From contig NC_091947.1 of NCBI RefSeq assembly GCF_041260155.1, positions 25,988,115-26,052,114 of the forward strand: 64,000 nucleotides of DNA, read 5' to 3'. Shown here in pieces: positions 23,643 through 37,900 of the stretch (its first letter is position 1; every line of letters begins with the position of its first letter). The stretch is from Ptychodera flava. Its lineage: Eukaryota; Hemichordata; Enteropneusta; Ptychoderidae. The translations under genes were made by a program, and so were the position numbers. The notes beneath the pieces were generated by a model that ran no database searches, was not told the DNA's origin, and saw nothing but the letters and a program-made list of their open reading frames with translations.

Positions 23643-25467
23643 ACCTGTTAATATTTAATCACCTAAAATAAAATCAGAATAAAGTGATCGCATGATCTCT
23701 CGGAGTATTTATTTCAATGTTCATCCCTCCTTATAAAATGGTGAGTTCTAGTATTTCGCTACTTTGAACGATCCCGCCAAAATCGAGTGCACTTGCACTT
23801 CTACACTCTCACGCAGTCGCGATACTAGTTCATTACAAACGCGTGGTAGTCAGAGTCAGACTAATCACACTATGTCAACTGGCTTTATGAAGATAGCGGT
23901 CACTGATGAGCACTAGAGGTAGCCTCGGGAATTTTCTTTGCCAGGAATGAATTGGAGCTAGCTGTGATGGGGATCGAGCGCGGACATTTGAGTGCAACTT
24001 ATGGGACTGATTGATACGGTGACCACAGCTGCCGCCGGCGACGTTTGTCAACTCGAAGTCTGATCAGCATAAGTGACCCAGCAGTGACGACCGAATATGC
24101 CGAAGGCGATAGCAGGCCTCAAAAAACCCCCAGGTTTTGTCAGCACATTGGATTCTGGAGGCTACTTGTTTTGTGTTACATAGGCATGCACGGCTTTAGA
24201 TCGGGAAAGAAAATGTATATCACTTTTGGAAACAGCTAAGCGTAAGCGATAGTTACGCATATCGCATTGCGATGATTGCGCTTTCAACAGTACGTTGACT
24301 CGAGGGTAAAACTTGAAATTTGAAAAGAAGACAGAAGATATACAGACAGTGTAGCTGTGTAGACAAAGTGAGAGATCATGCCAGAATTTGTGCTGGTACT
24401 TGTCCGTGGTCTCAACCCGAACATACCAGGCGTTCTTTATGTCGGGCATAAATGACAGTATAGGCCTTCCTGTCTGTAAAATGTACGGCTCAGGTAGGCC
24501 AACATAAATGAAAACGGTCCTTTTCAGGACCAACAAATTTTCCAAAAAGAGAACTACCGAATCAAATGTGTTTGCATGTATTTATTATACACAGTGTGTG
24601 TGCGTTTGTATCTTTCGGTACTCTCCGAGTATTTGGTGTTTTTTTTCCCGCGTTGAACAATCAACGCTACGTACGTAAAAAGTAAACAACGTATCGCTCT
24701 GACTCATTTGCAATTTGCATATCATGTCAATCATGCAGATTCAAACTGAACATCGAACGTTATACCGGCGATATTACGGCAAATATTTTATCCTTTTCCT
24801 GGTTCCAGACGTCATTTCAAACTTAACTTCATCAAAAACCAAGTATATTGTGCCCAAATACTAAAATATACACATATCCCTCAATTTCAAAGAAAAAAAA
24901 TTAATCGGTAGATTTCTAAATTAACGGTTTTTATTGACGACGTCCAGAGCGTACCGAGTACGTTTGAATATCCCACCATTATGACCACTCTCGTAGGTTC
25001 TCGCGCTTTTATACGGGAGTTTACAGGTTCTTTTAATAGTACCAGTAACAGTAACTTACTAACTAACACAATGGAATAATCTTGCTATTCATCTTGAAAT
25101 CTAGCAAATGAACACCACCGTTTCAATGTATTTTTCAACAAAATGATTTCTTATTCCATGTCTTTTGTGAATGTTTTAAGAAAGTGACAATTATTATAAG
25201 GGACGTTTTCGTGCATTTCAACATGCAAACCAATGAAATTGGCCGATGCTGTATACTAATGGGTAGTCCCCTGCTGTAATGTCATCTGGCATTGTAATCA
25301 TGTATCAATGACACAAATCATAACAACTACGTACAGAAGTCACACTGTTTGATCAAATCCAATTTCTACTCGTATCTGTCAAATTGGCAAACATTTGAGA
25401 TAAATTTCCCCACCATTTAAGATGAGCATCTGCACCATCCACCCACAGGTTGAACCGTTAAATAGTT
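23643..25467. other. CpG-richer upstream region of the coiled-coil gene
   Basis: CG-dense sequence at about 23760-24130 contrasts with the AT-rich remainder. The coiled-coil gene's first coding exon is preceded by a splice acceptor (CCACCCACAG), so an untranslated first exon is expected upstream, perhaps here. No other gene is seen. A 28-base word at about 22508 recurs near 25021. Confidence 0.3.
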
Positions 25468-27504
25468 ATGGAACAAGCAAACATGCAGCATACAAGGTAA
25501 GAATCAGAGCCATTCTTATAGTCAATAAAATACTGCTTAGACTTTCTCAGTCTCTCGTGATAAAGCATTGGCATAGTCATTGGTCGATACAGTGATGTAT
25601 CATCACATGAAAAACTGAACATATCTATGTCTCATTACCTACATATAATGTACTTATGACTTATTCTAGCCCTGTTGAGTTATTCTAGCCTAGTTTTTAT
25701 TTTTTCTCCCCGTGAACAATAATACATCCAGCTCCTGAAACAGTAAGTTACAAGAGGACTATCTTACCCACCACCTCCTTACTATTGCTATTCAAAAATT
25801 ACAAGGTTGAATTATTTCATTTCTATGAAAATCTTCCCTCAACTTTACAGGCGTTCTGATATGCAAGAGGATGATTTTGGCAGGGAAAACATCCACAGAC
25901 AGGTACACCACATATACTAGCGCTGCTTAATTGATGAGCCAGAATACAAATTAGGAAAGCTCAGATGAAATCAAATGATCTTAACAAGAATGGTTTTGAT
26001 GCCAGACTAAGGCTAGAGAATTCACTGGCCTAAGCATTTTGTAAAAATGATTAATATTTCTGATAAAAGAATTCACATTCTACAGGTGAGGAACAAATTG
26101 TTATGACAAGAGAGGTTTTCAGAGACAAAAAAATGGTGTTCATACAAGTTGGGGTTTAAAATAGAGACGTTGTGCAAGTTACAATCCCAAATGTGAATGC
26201 AGTAGATTTTAGTCAATATTCAGTGAAACAATATTGAGCCATAATTTGGCCAAAATAAGAAGGTGATTTGAGAGATCAGATATTTCCACTCTGATTCCAC
26301 TTCACGCCATACCTTGTTGCAGTTCTGTTTTGCCTGTAGTTCTAAGTGGTTAAAGGGAGGGTGTTATGGGAACTGCGTGTGTGCAACTTTCTTATTTACA
26401 AACCATGTATTTTATGCGTCACGTCAACATAGCTGCAACATTTAAATTTTAGGATATTCATCTTGAACAAACATGTTTCAACTTTCATCAATCGCCAATG
26501 TAACCTAGATACATTGTTTACATCGGTTGTGGGGGTCCTCGGCAACCTTTGAGCAGAGTTCCAACGACACCCTCCCTTTAAGCTGGGCCTGATGGACTTG
26601 GATGTTGAGAAGCCTTTCTTAAAAAGTCGGTACATGTATATCTTGCATGCAAGGCAAGTACCGTATGTTTTGACTGATATTGGTAGTTTTTAAGTCCCAT
26701 TTTCATACTTTTAAATCACTGAAAACAATATTTGCAGATTGTGAACCATGGTTCGCATAGCCATAGAGGCTCAGACATTGACTTTGACCACCACAAGGAA
26801 AAGAGTAATCTTGATGTCCTCCAAAAGGAGCTAGCAGAGATGAGAGAAAAAATGACAAAAGCAAGCGGTAAGCACAGATAAATATAATTTGTAATGGTAT
26901 CGCTATCCATATTTGTTCATAACACTGGCATTCCATGTTCACTCTTGAAATATCATCAGCACTACATTGTTGGTGGCAAACATTTTTTTTGCATAACAAT
27001 CCCCATCTCCTAATGAAAGTTAGTGCTTGGCTACTGTAATAGATAACAGACTTCCTTCAGTATGTTACATCTATGACACACACACAAATCTAGCATCACA
27101 AATTTAAAGTCATTTTAGTCACAGCACTCAGACCTAGACCTCATGAGGCTCACACAACCTAGGGCTAATAGAATTATGAATAATTGTCCACATTCCCATA
27201 CTTATCGGGAAGTGTCCTCTGCACTGGTAACATAATACTTTGCCTAATTTAACGCTGGTGACATACCTGAATTACCCCTGCATGTAGGGCTTCAGGCCTG
27301 AGAGGATTGATGTAATAGTAGTGTCATATATTGACTGCACAGCTCTGTTAGAAGTTTTCTCTTTGAATTGCAGTAAAGTGCCATTTGTTGCATGTGGACC
27401 TTGCAACTCAATTCAACCCATTTTTGGTCGACACCATTCGCAGCACTGAGGAACAATGTCAGAAATGCATAGCAGCTGTAGAAAGCACTAGCAATGAACA
27501 GTAG
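25468..27504 (+). CDS. Small coiled-coil protein of unknown function, four exons
   Basis: Proposed exons are 25468-25496, 25851-25902, 26738-26867 and 27374-27504, with intron phases 2, 0 and 1 all matching and GT-AG borders throughout (donors GTAAGA, GTACAC and GTAAGC). The product is 113 residues. The N-terminal half is polar and rich in His, Asp and Arg (HGSHSHRGSD). Residues about 46-70 form a heptad-like helix (LDVLQKELAEMREKM), followed by a second helical stretch with Cys (HLLHVDLATQFNPFLV...EQCQKC). There is no signal peptide or membrane segment. A splice acceptor just before the first coding exon implies a 5' untranslated exon. AATAAA at 27821-27826 is a plausible polyadenylation signal. 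I do not recognise the family. Confidence 0.6.
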
Positions 27505-28908
27505 TATATACTGTATTCCATGACATTCAAACAGAAATTTCTTAAAACTACAGAATCATTGGGCTGCAAATACATGTAACATGCGGAACACAATCTACGG
27601 ACCAATATTTTGTATGATTATTACAATGAGATAAATTATACAATGTACAAAATATTTAATTATTTAAAACAATCTTTATTTTTTTTTATTTTGAAGATGT
27701 ATGGAGACATGAAAAATATAATCTGTACACTTCTTTTGTCATGCCTGTAACAGCATTCCTTTAAATATTACAATAGTTTTTGAATATTTCATGTAAGATT
27801 TCCTTTGTGGTTTCATGGTAAATAAATTACTGTAAACTATTGTTTATAAAGGATCATTTCTCTGTCTGCTGATTAAGTTTTACATTTTGCTAATAAGTAT
27901 TAAGAATGGCTATCTTTGTATCTCTTCATAAGAAGAGATACGCTCTTCAAAGTAGTGAATATATTCTCATCAAAACCTTGAAATTGGCAGTACATTAAAT
28001 ATGTGATATTAAAGCTGTCAAATTTACCCTTCCAGGAATGTCTGCTTCTATTTTGGTTTGTTTGGTCTCGCATAAAGCTCTCAGAATGTAAGTTTCTCTT
28101 TTTAATTTTAATATCCCTGTATGCAAGTCACATAAAGAATATTATTAATGATTGACTGTAATAAAAGGAGACAAGGTGGCTATCCAAACATTTACCTCAA
28201 CATACAGACTGCTCTTTATAAAATCTTCTGTGATGTGGAAGCAAATGAAACTTAAATCTTCAGAAGCTGACATGATATTTTGTACAGTTTGGAGCAATAG
28301 GACTCAAAAGGTCAGCTTCAATGACACTTTTTTCTAATTATAGAAATTGAAATCTGGTGAGCACAGTATTTCAGACCTGCAATATGAAGTTTAAAAACCA
28401 CACACAGGCTTGCCTGTTAACTTGTTAAAACTATACGGGAAAACCATAAAAGTACTGAAATATACAGCAAATAATGTCTGTTCGTCTTAATGATGAACAT
28501 GTAGTGATGATTTGGAACTGACCATAAAAAGTGAGGAAATGAACAACAATAGGAAGAATATTTTGTCCAGTTTGGATATTCACAAGCTGCCCATGGTTTA
28601 TAGAACATCAGATTTGATTGCCATGCTTCTGAATGTAATTCTTGCTCCTTACAAGAAAAGGTATAAAGAAATAGCACAAAATGGTTGGCCAACATCATCT
28701 GTTATTGCTGTTACCAGTATTGTTTACTTTGGATCACAAATAACATTGCAATCTTACAGTTCAGTAATGTCAAGAAAAAAGGGTAACAATCTCACACTTC
28801 ACTGGAGTTTGCTGTTGTTCCCTGTTCAATGCACCTAGGCTGTAACATTTTCAACCCTTTTTTTTGAGAAACCTTCCCAAATAGGGCATATACCGGTAAA
28901 GTTTGATT
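27505..28908. other. Convergent 3' ends of the coiled-coil gene and PERK
   Basis: Both genes point into this AT-rich stretch. AATAAA at 27821-27826 (plus) and TTTATT at 27675-27680 (AATAAA on the minus strand) are candidate ends, which would make the two transcripts overlap. An open frame at 28512-28838 shows no domain and is probably PERK 3' UTR read backwards. Confidence 0.45.
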
Positions 28909-31900
28909 TTAGTCAGCACAACTTGAGGCATTTCTTCTCCTAGGAGTCGGAGGTGGCTTAAAATCCCTATACACATCATGATACCAGTTACTTTCTACTA
29001 ATTCATCTGCATTCGGTCTCTCCCTTGGAGTGGATGATAGCAGCCATTCAGCAAACCTTGCCTGTCAGAAATGAGCAAAGTAGAGAGAACTAGAAATTTA
29101 TGGTCTGTGCTATGCAGTAAATATGTATATAGAATACAAAGGGATGCATTGTCATTATGTAGAGATACCATGCGTCTGTTTACCTTGTGCATATTCTACC
29201 CAAAAGCAAAGTTTGCTATACAAACCTTAATTTAACCCAGATTAGAGGGATTAGTAACTACTACATATATCCGAGGGAACCAAGTGTTTCATGCAAATGA
29301 CCTTGAATCTGTTAATGTTGGCACTGAGGTCAAGAGGAGCCCATTGCTTATTGTCCCAGGCTTCATCATGAAAACATATAAAGTACAGTATCTCTGGTAC
29401 AAGTATCTCTGGTACAAATGTGTACAAAAGTCTAGCACCTGATATTCTCCAAGACATTGGCACATAGTGAAAAGGTGACAGAGTGATACTGTCCAAGGTA
29501 CCAGGACCTGGACATTTCTACTTAACAGAATCTCAGGGCAAAACATTCTACTTCATGAGTTTTAATAGGAGGGGAACACAATGTGGTGGCATTTTGGGGC
29601 AGGATTGTCGTATTGTTACAAATTGTCTTCCCAATCAGAAAGGATTGAATACTCTTTTGACTGAAGTTGCTCCTGTGTAACACGATTGGAACTAATTTGG
29701 GAGAATAGGTTTTATCAAAAGTGTAAGTTGCCCTTTGGTTGGAAGTTGCAATATTACAAATTACCCATAAAGATAAGTGAATTGCAAAACAGAAAACGTA
29801 CATGTAGATGAGCTTCAATTTACTGATTAAACCAACATTACTGCAAATTCTTCCACATAAGTTCCAATCATGTTGTATGTGTAATTGTCATGGTCATAGA
29901 TATCACATGGTAAATTGACAAGACTCCTAAAAATTCACTTGAAGCTCAGTGAAAAGCCAGTAAACAGTCTTGGATGGATATGGGACTATCTCAGATTGTT
30001 GCATAAGTTGAAAAAGCGAAATTCATTCGTTTACAGCAGGAGGGGGTTTGACCTCCATTAAATTAGTGAACTTCACTTTCGCACTTTTATTTTGTGATTA
30101 AAAATTGAGCTCTAACTATTACCAACTTGTTAGTATCATGCTGGTGGTTCGTTCTCAAATATGATTTATAACTTGGTGATGTAATGTGGTCAGGGAAACA
30201 TATTCTTCAGTAACTATAGCAAAATGCTACATTGTACTTTTAGACAGACATCAACATTTTGCACCTTTGAACTTGCGTTAAGGGGAGGAGGTTTTAATGT
30301 AAGGAATTTCATTTCTTGAACTTATGTGACAATCTGAGACTGTCCCTAAGCTAGTTGACACCTATTGAAAGTCATACAAAATCACATATCATATTCCATG
30401 ATATTTGAGTCCCTTTTGCATGATTCAATCTTGCACACTGTGAGAGAATATGACAATTAACCCTTTTCCTGCCAAGTCGGTGAAAATCCGCTTGAAATTC
30501 GTGTAGCCAGAATCTAAGCACTGGTGACCGTTATTCTCCCAACCCGGTGGAAATCGGGCCTTTTTGGGTACCCCCTTTCCTGCCAAGTCGACGGCACTAC
30601 GTTTTGCTATCCCCTGTGCGTTTAGGGGTCATCCGAGGAGAGGTTTTCTGACAAGGAACGCCTTTTCCCCTCGAAATGGGTTCGCACGGAGTCGATAGAC
30701 AGGGAAAGGTGCAGAAACCTGTCCGCCAGTCCCCCACACCCGAGGGGGCTGGTTTTTTTTTACCGCTTTTTAGCGGACTTGGCAGGATAGCATGGTGACG
30801 TTTTCTGGCGGAGTTGGACGTACTTGGCTGCCTGGCACTATAGAGATTGCTGCCGAACTTGACCAACTCGGCAATGCTAATCTAGAAGGCTACCTCTTGC
30901 AAACGACTTGGCAGATATGCCGATGGTGCGAGACAAAAGTCACTTATTCAGTTGTGCGTGACTGAAAATGAGAACGTATTTTTGACGGGACGGCTCGACT
31001 TGTTCCTCCGATGGAACGGATATGAACGACTCGGAAATACCATTACAAACTGGTGTCCGACGTACTAAGCTGGGCTTCAGCTCTGCAAGTTCAAGCCAGG
31101 CAACGTCCTTCACCGCCTTGGCCGTGCCATTCAATGGATGTAGCTTTGGATTTTTTATTTATTCCATCGTCCGAAGTATTGGCTCTGGTTTGCAGGCAAA
31201 CGTATCCTCTTGCCGACACATTGGTAACTACGTACGCTGTTTGCGTACAGAGAATTCAAAAGGGCACATAAGGTCAATGCGTAGTGACTGCTACGGGGAT
31301 ACCGCCTGCATTTAGCAGGGACTGCTTTTGTTATGCAAACCAGCTAGCAGTACAATATGGCTGCCAGGCATGTGGACACGTCGATGGCTAGAACAATGGA
31401 AGCATATTGCGTTGCACCCGTGCATCGCAAAAGTGAACTGAAGACTTGGGTGTAGTGACTGGTTATCACTGGTTAGCTGCAGCCCAAGCCATGTCGGTAC
31501 AAACCCGTACCTGACTGAGGACCACTCGATTAAGTCAGTAATGAATGGTAACACTCGTAAACCAACTCCCAACTGAGCTGGCTAAACTACGTGGAGCTGT
31601 GCTTCAATGGCTCAGCCATGTCGTTAATACAACGGCAAAAACGTAGTTTTTGTGCTACACTGCCAAGTCGTTGAAGGTACGTATTCAATTGACCCTACCC
31701 TGGGGAAACAGGACAGGTTTGCCGGTGCTGCTGCACCCCCTAGCACGACCCTCAGGGTCTCTGACTAACAGACGAGTGAGGTGATGTTTGTGCCTAGCGG
31801 ACGTGCGTAATACTGAAGGAGTTTATTTCCGAAAAAATAAACATGAAACGGCAATAAAATGACGCACTCCCAGGGGCAAACAAAGCCGGTGACCTCAATT

Positions 31901-34900
31901 TTTTTCTGCAGTAACCCTTTAGCTCCTTCCCCTGTCTACGGGCATGTAGAAATTATCGAAGTCTAACACGTATAAGTACGGCTAAAACTACCCTGAAAAT
32001 GGGCGATTTCTGCCAAAATGCCTGGCAGGATAACATGCAGGAGAGCCAATCTTTTGCAGGCACATATTATGGGGCGGTTTTCTACTGACTTGGCAGGATA
32101 ACGGACAAGGGCGCTCGGCAGGAAAAGGGTTAAAGCACACCAATAAAACAGCTAGCCAAGCACTGATCACCTTGCTCATCATGTTTATGATGGATTATTA
32201 ACAGCCTGTAACTTGCACCGCTTCAAACAAAATTCTGCTCTCTCTGTCTCTCCTCACTCCATGTTAGTGGAAATAAATAGAATTGATGCACTTTTAATGA
32301 AGAGAAAAAGTATTTTCTATCCAAAACCGATCAAATTATTCTTACGTTGAGCTTTCAACACCTAAAAGGCAAAATTCCACAGAAAAATGAGTCTTACCTG
32401 TACAGGGTTGGTTTTGACAAAGTTTTGTGGGAATTCTTGTCTTTTGGCATTCATCATAACCTGTAGGCATTTGCAGAAATTACAACAATTATTATCTTCC
32501 TATATCATGGCCATGGTCCAATTTTACCTGCTTTGGAGCAATTGCAACAAATACATCATTTGAACTCCACTATGTCAGTAATGAACTTGTGTTTTATGCA
32601 ACCAATGTAACATTAGTGCTGACTTAAAAACTCAAAGTTGGTGGTAAATCAAGTAACTTGATCATGTCTCACTTTTATTCTATCATTAACCCGATGATTT
32701 ACAAGGACAAACCTGGTCTGATTGTCTTACTTTTATATTCAAAAGAGGGAGCAATAGGTATCACTATGTATATATGGGTTTCACTCTTGCAACCTTTCTT
32801 TTTGTTAAAGCATGATAATCAATAATCAGTGGTCACATTGGTAATGACCTGTGGCGCATTACTACTTGAGTTGTGATGATGCTTTTCCTATTGCACTGCA
32901 AAGCATTTACGACATGTTCATAGATGGACTGGAAAAACATGGTCCATCTATAGCCAGTTGTGAACTTGTTTCTCTGTTCTGTAAAGTAATACCCCCCTTG
33001 AGCATTTTGTATTGTAATTCGTGCAAAAAGATGCAGACAAACTGCCCATGCATGGCAATACTTCAGTGCTCACCTGAATTCTCTCAGATTGTGTTGCAAA
33101 TGGATACATCATTTCAAAGAAGATAAGTCCCAAGGTAAATATGTCAACTTTGTGACCATACTCTTTCCCAGCAATCTGAAGTGAAGAAGACGTTGTAAAA
33201 CGATAACAGCATTATGACCCGTGATAGATACTGTACACTTTATACCTCTAGCCTCATTAATGTTGTTAGGAAGTGGCTCATTCATTTTGTGCTTGGTCAT
33301 TTCTCCCATAACTACTTTATAGTTTTACAACCAATTTAGTTGGTAAAGTCAAGATGAAACAATACTGCCTTAACCCTTTCACCACCGTGGTTTGGACCAA
33401 TCCTACTGTTTGTCTATGGTAAAGTTACTTCTTCTATAGAAGGAAATCGGAGCAAAAGACTACTCAGATTACTGCATTTGAAGGTGGGGTCATTCTCTTC
33501 GGTAAGCTCATGGCCTACAATCAAAATTAACATCAGAAAGCAGTCTTCCACTCCACTGTTAATGATCGGGCAAAAGACTACTCAGATTACTGCATTTGAA
33601 GGTGGGGTCATTCTCTTCGGTAAGCTCATGGCCTACAATCAAAATTAACATCAGAAAGCAGTCTTCCACTCCACTGTTAATGATTAAGGATAAGGATATA
33701 TTATGTGGTGTGTATGAATAATGACTAGGGTGAAGTTCAGTCCCATAGCACATTGTTTCTGCGTGGACGTAAGTTGTGCAGAATATTTTCATAAATACTT
33801 CTGGTAAAATTTGTCCCATTCATAGAATTGGAAGTTCTCTAACATTACAATATTTATTAAACAAAGTTCATGATTGCATACATATGTACCTGTTCTGGGC
33901 TCATGTAAAGCTGTGTTCCAACTTGATCAGTGTGCTTCCTCTCAGGCGCATCTTCAACAGTTCGACCAGTTGCTGGCTGGATGTCCACCGCAGTCACTAG
34001 GCCAAAGTCCCCAACTTTCACTAACCCATCCATAGAAAAGAATATGTTTGATGGCTGGTGTAAAGGAAAACTGGGAAGCTCAGAATAGCAACAACAATAA
34101 AATGTCAAGGATAAGCATGACGTAACTAAAACATATTAATGCTTTAACCTCATTTCATATCAGGCTTTGGTAAAGATTTTAACCTCTTACTTATAAGAAC
34201 CTCAAACTATAATGACAAAAGTACACAAAGTTATTGTTAGTCATGACACTTGTCACAGGTGAAACTAACCTTCATATTAAAATTCTGCGGTATGACTTGA
34301 AAGATGACATACCTTTAAATCCCTGTGAATCATGCCAAGCTCATGAACATAATGTACAGCACTAACGATCTGCTGGAAGATATGTAAAACTTGCTGATTA
34401 TCTCTATTTACAGTGTGCTCAAGCAACCAGTCTTTCAGGGTCTCCTTCTTACACAGTTGCATTTGTATGTAAAGGTATGCCCTTTGTATGGGGGTTTTCA
34501 CATTCCTCTCAGCTGCGCAGAGTTTATTTTGAGGAGTCCTGTCGCCTTTTGAGCTCTGCACTTGTGCCTTGTCCACTGTGACACCTGCCAGTGAACTACT
34601 GTTCGTAGTCTCCTGTTTGTTGGCAGTGGTATTTGAGTCTGATTCTGTGGCACTTGCACTGAGCTTGTCACCACAGCCGGAGTCTTCAAACACAACACTG
34701 TAAGAGTCACTTTTCTCTGTCTTAGAATAATTACGAAATGGTACATTGTTCAGAGTGTCCCCACTTGAGGAATCAGAACTTTCATGATCATCTTTAAAAT
34801 CTATCCCAAAGGAACTCCCAGTCACTTCATCATGTAAGTTGTTGCCGTGGTAATCAACACTCCAGGAGCCGCTTTCATCTTCATCATCTTCAAGATCCAT

Positions 34901-37900
34901 GGGCACAAATCCACCACTTGCTCCAGTGATAACACCACTGTTCTGCCATTCTGAATCATTATCACTGCCACCAAATGGCTTAGTCTGGGCTTCAATGACC
35001 TCACTAGAGGTTTTTCCTTTCAGTCTGGGTGATTCTCGAATGAGTGACACATCCTTTGTGTACTCTGTGTAAGTGTTGAACGGTGTTGTTGAGTCACTGT
35101 CATTCAACAGATAAAATTTTAATATCACATACTGAAATTTTGTAGATGAGTGAAAGCAAAACTGATCAGATGAGCTTGGAACGCACTGCATGGTAAACAC
35201 TGAGAAATGTGAGTGAGTGACCTATTAGAAGTTCTTGGTGTTTATGAGCATTTGAATCAATCACTTGCAGTTGTAATCATTCTTCCTGCAGCCACCATCA
35301 GTAAACATCACAAAATTACGTACAGTGATAGTCTCATACATGTACTTGAAGAGCCTCCTCTGTCACATTTAATAATTGAAGTATTACACGTTAGTATCAT
35401 AACGAGTTAAATACTCTGCAAATCCAAAGATGACTTAATACCAATACATGTACATGTACCAGTGCCTTACATTGTGCAGTGTATATGACGATGGCTAAAC
35501 AAACAATATAAGCACTACATGAGAGAACTTTAAGTGAACATTTACAGTCACAAAAGTTCCACATAACCTCAGCTTTAGTAAAATACATGGAGATTTTCTT
35601 TTCCTGTGCAATTTCATGGCACAAATACCTCACTTACCCATTTCCAAGTGATTTGTCCTTTTCTTCTTGCCAGCCAACTGGTGGTGTTTCCAACCATGTG
35701 GCATAATATCTGACAATATTATTGTGTTGTAATTTAGCGAGGGCTTTAACCTCTCTCAACACTTTCTCCCTGGCCTTTTCCCTTCAAAATGTAAAGACAC
35801 CAAAGTAGATGAAATTGATGCTAGGAAAGAAAAAACCTGTGGATATTGTGAAGATCTTTAGTATGAAGAATTTTATAGACTACACATGAACAACTGAGTG
35901 ATTTGTCTTATAAACAATAAAATACACACTAAAATATTTTGTTTCATGGGCATTGGTTGTTAATATGCAGCAAATTAATGGGAGTCTCATACAGCAGTCT
36001 GCATACTTCAGAGTCAACAGCAGTTTTTCATCGAACAAAATTGAGGTAAGGTGAAATATTCATGTATACATTTTCTTGTTTTCAATGCAAATGAGAGCTT
36101 TATCATCATTTTGGATGAAAATAATGACATTTGTCAGAAAGAAAGCACTCTCCATGCATGCATCTCATCTCTCTGTTTTCCGACACCAACTCCTTATAGC
36201 TGCAGAGGATGGTTCATCCTGCATATTCATTGAAAGAAAGCAGGGTACCATTGGTATTACTATGGTCAAAACTTTCCATTAAACTGACTGTGAATAGAAA
36301 TAGCAGATTGCCAGAGGGTAAGATGATTGATTATACATGAAAAAGTTGGGACTTGTGCTATTGAAAACCTATGCCATAAGTGAGACATTTTTCAAACTCA
36401 GAAACAGCTTCCACTTTGGTGGTGTTTGTGAATTGGTTTGGACACATTCATCCTTCTTTCTAGGCTGGTCTATCAATCATAAGTCTAAATGCTAACTTTG
36501 ACCAAGTCTGGAGTTGAAATAGTTGAATATGCAGCTGACATCAGTTTTTGTGATTACCTGTCAGGAAGAGTAATTCTTTTAACAGCATACTCGCTATCAT
36601 CTAACTTGTTCTTGGCCTGAAACACAATTCCAAAACCACCTTTTCCTAGGCATAACTGCTGCTCAAAGTCTTCAACGTATCTGCAAAGAGACACAAGAGT
36701 AGCAATATGTCACACACCATTATTTCGCAACTCATGTCAAGCACAGTGCCCAGAAAAGAGCTAACTTGACTGTGTGCATTTCTTGATGTGTACTCTTGCC
36801 CTGTGGCAATTAATGTTGTTGACCTTACATATCCTGTGTTGTCTAGCACCTCTTTTGGTACATATATATATACGGTACGATTCTGCAAAGTCTAGCATCA
36901 ATCAATCAATCAATCAAACATAATTTATATAGTTCCAGAATCCAAGAAAAAAATATCTGTTCATTCTGCACAGTAAGCTAGTTTGAAAAGATGTGTCTTA
37001 AATTTGTTTTCGAACGTTTCCAGACTTAATGATTGACGAATTGCTTGCGGTAAGTCATGCCATAGTTTTGGAGCTCAGTTAAAGAAAGCACGACTGCCAT
37101 ATGTCTTGCATTGCTTTTCTGTCAAAGCCATGAATCTGCCTATTTGACTGTGAAGGACTCTAGCCAAGCAAAATTATGTCACTGGTGACTTTTGAAGTAC
37201 CGTAAATCACAAAATTTGTCGCTCTAGTAATTAATTGGCAATGAATGCCATAGGAGTTATTTAATTCTTATATACTATGCCCACTTATGGCACACAGCTT
37301 AGTTTCCTGGATACTGGTCATGTACGTGACGTAGGTCAGCCTGAACATGAGGATGCAAGTTACGTAATTTTGCTAGACTGGAGCTTAGTCTTTGTGAAAT
37401 ATTAGTTAGCAATTTTTAGGGCTTTGAAAATGCAATGCACAACGCTAGGTGTACTGGTAAGTTGTGAGTAGAATCATACTAAAACTGTGGAGAAGTTGAA
37501 ACAATATCTATGTGCAACATTCTCCATAAGAACTCCATTAATTAATATTGACAAATTGCACGACTATGGGTTGAACCATCATGACAGTTTCATGTACGAG
37601 TATTTCAAAATTAAGGGCATACACATATCAACTGTAACAATAAAGACTGAATGCTGTGTAGTGTCACTGAAGACAACATTAAAATTCACAGAAAGCCCAC
37701 CTACACTGATTATACCAGCAATGGATTGCTGCATATGCTAAGGAGAGGAAATTATACATATTAGTCCATTATTTACTTGACTGTTTCAACACTAGACAGT
37801 AACTTCGCACAACTTCATGTTAGAGAAATAACGAAGGTGTTAACTATGATTCCCGGCAAAGTTTCTTTTAAAGTGGCTAAAGATGATGTTTGTACCTGGA

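Larger units (their letters stand above)
28909..36680 (-). other. EIF2AK3: PERK exons 10-16: cytosolic split kinase domain
   Basis: Exon 10 has the glycine loop [12 protein letters not shown] and the catalytic lysine (YAVKRI). Exon 11 has the alpha-C helix ([14 protein letters not shown]) and [13 protein letters not shown]. Exon 12 carries the large acidic kinase insert, with the PERK signature SVVFEDSGC, then [16 protein letters not shown] and the catalytic HRDLK. Exon 13 has [15 protein letters not shown] and the activation segment [12 protein letters not shown] with its conserved Thr. Exons 14-16 complete the C lobe ([27 protein letters not shown]). All catalytic motifs needed for an active kinase are present. 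Confidence 0.93.
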
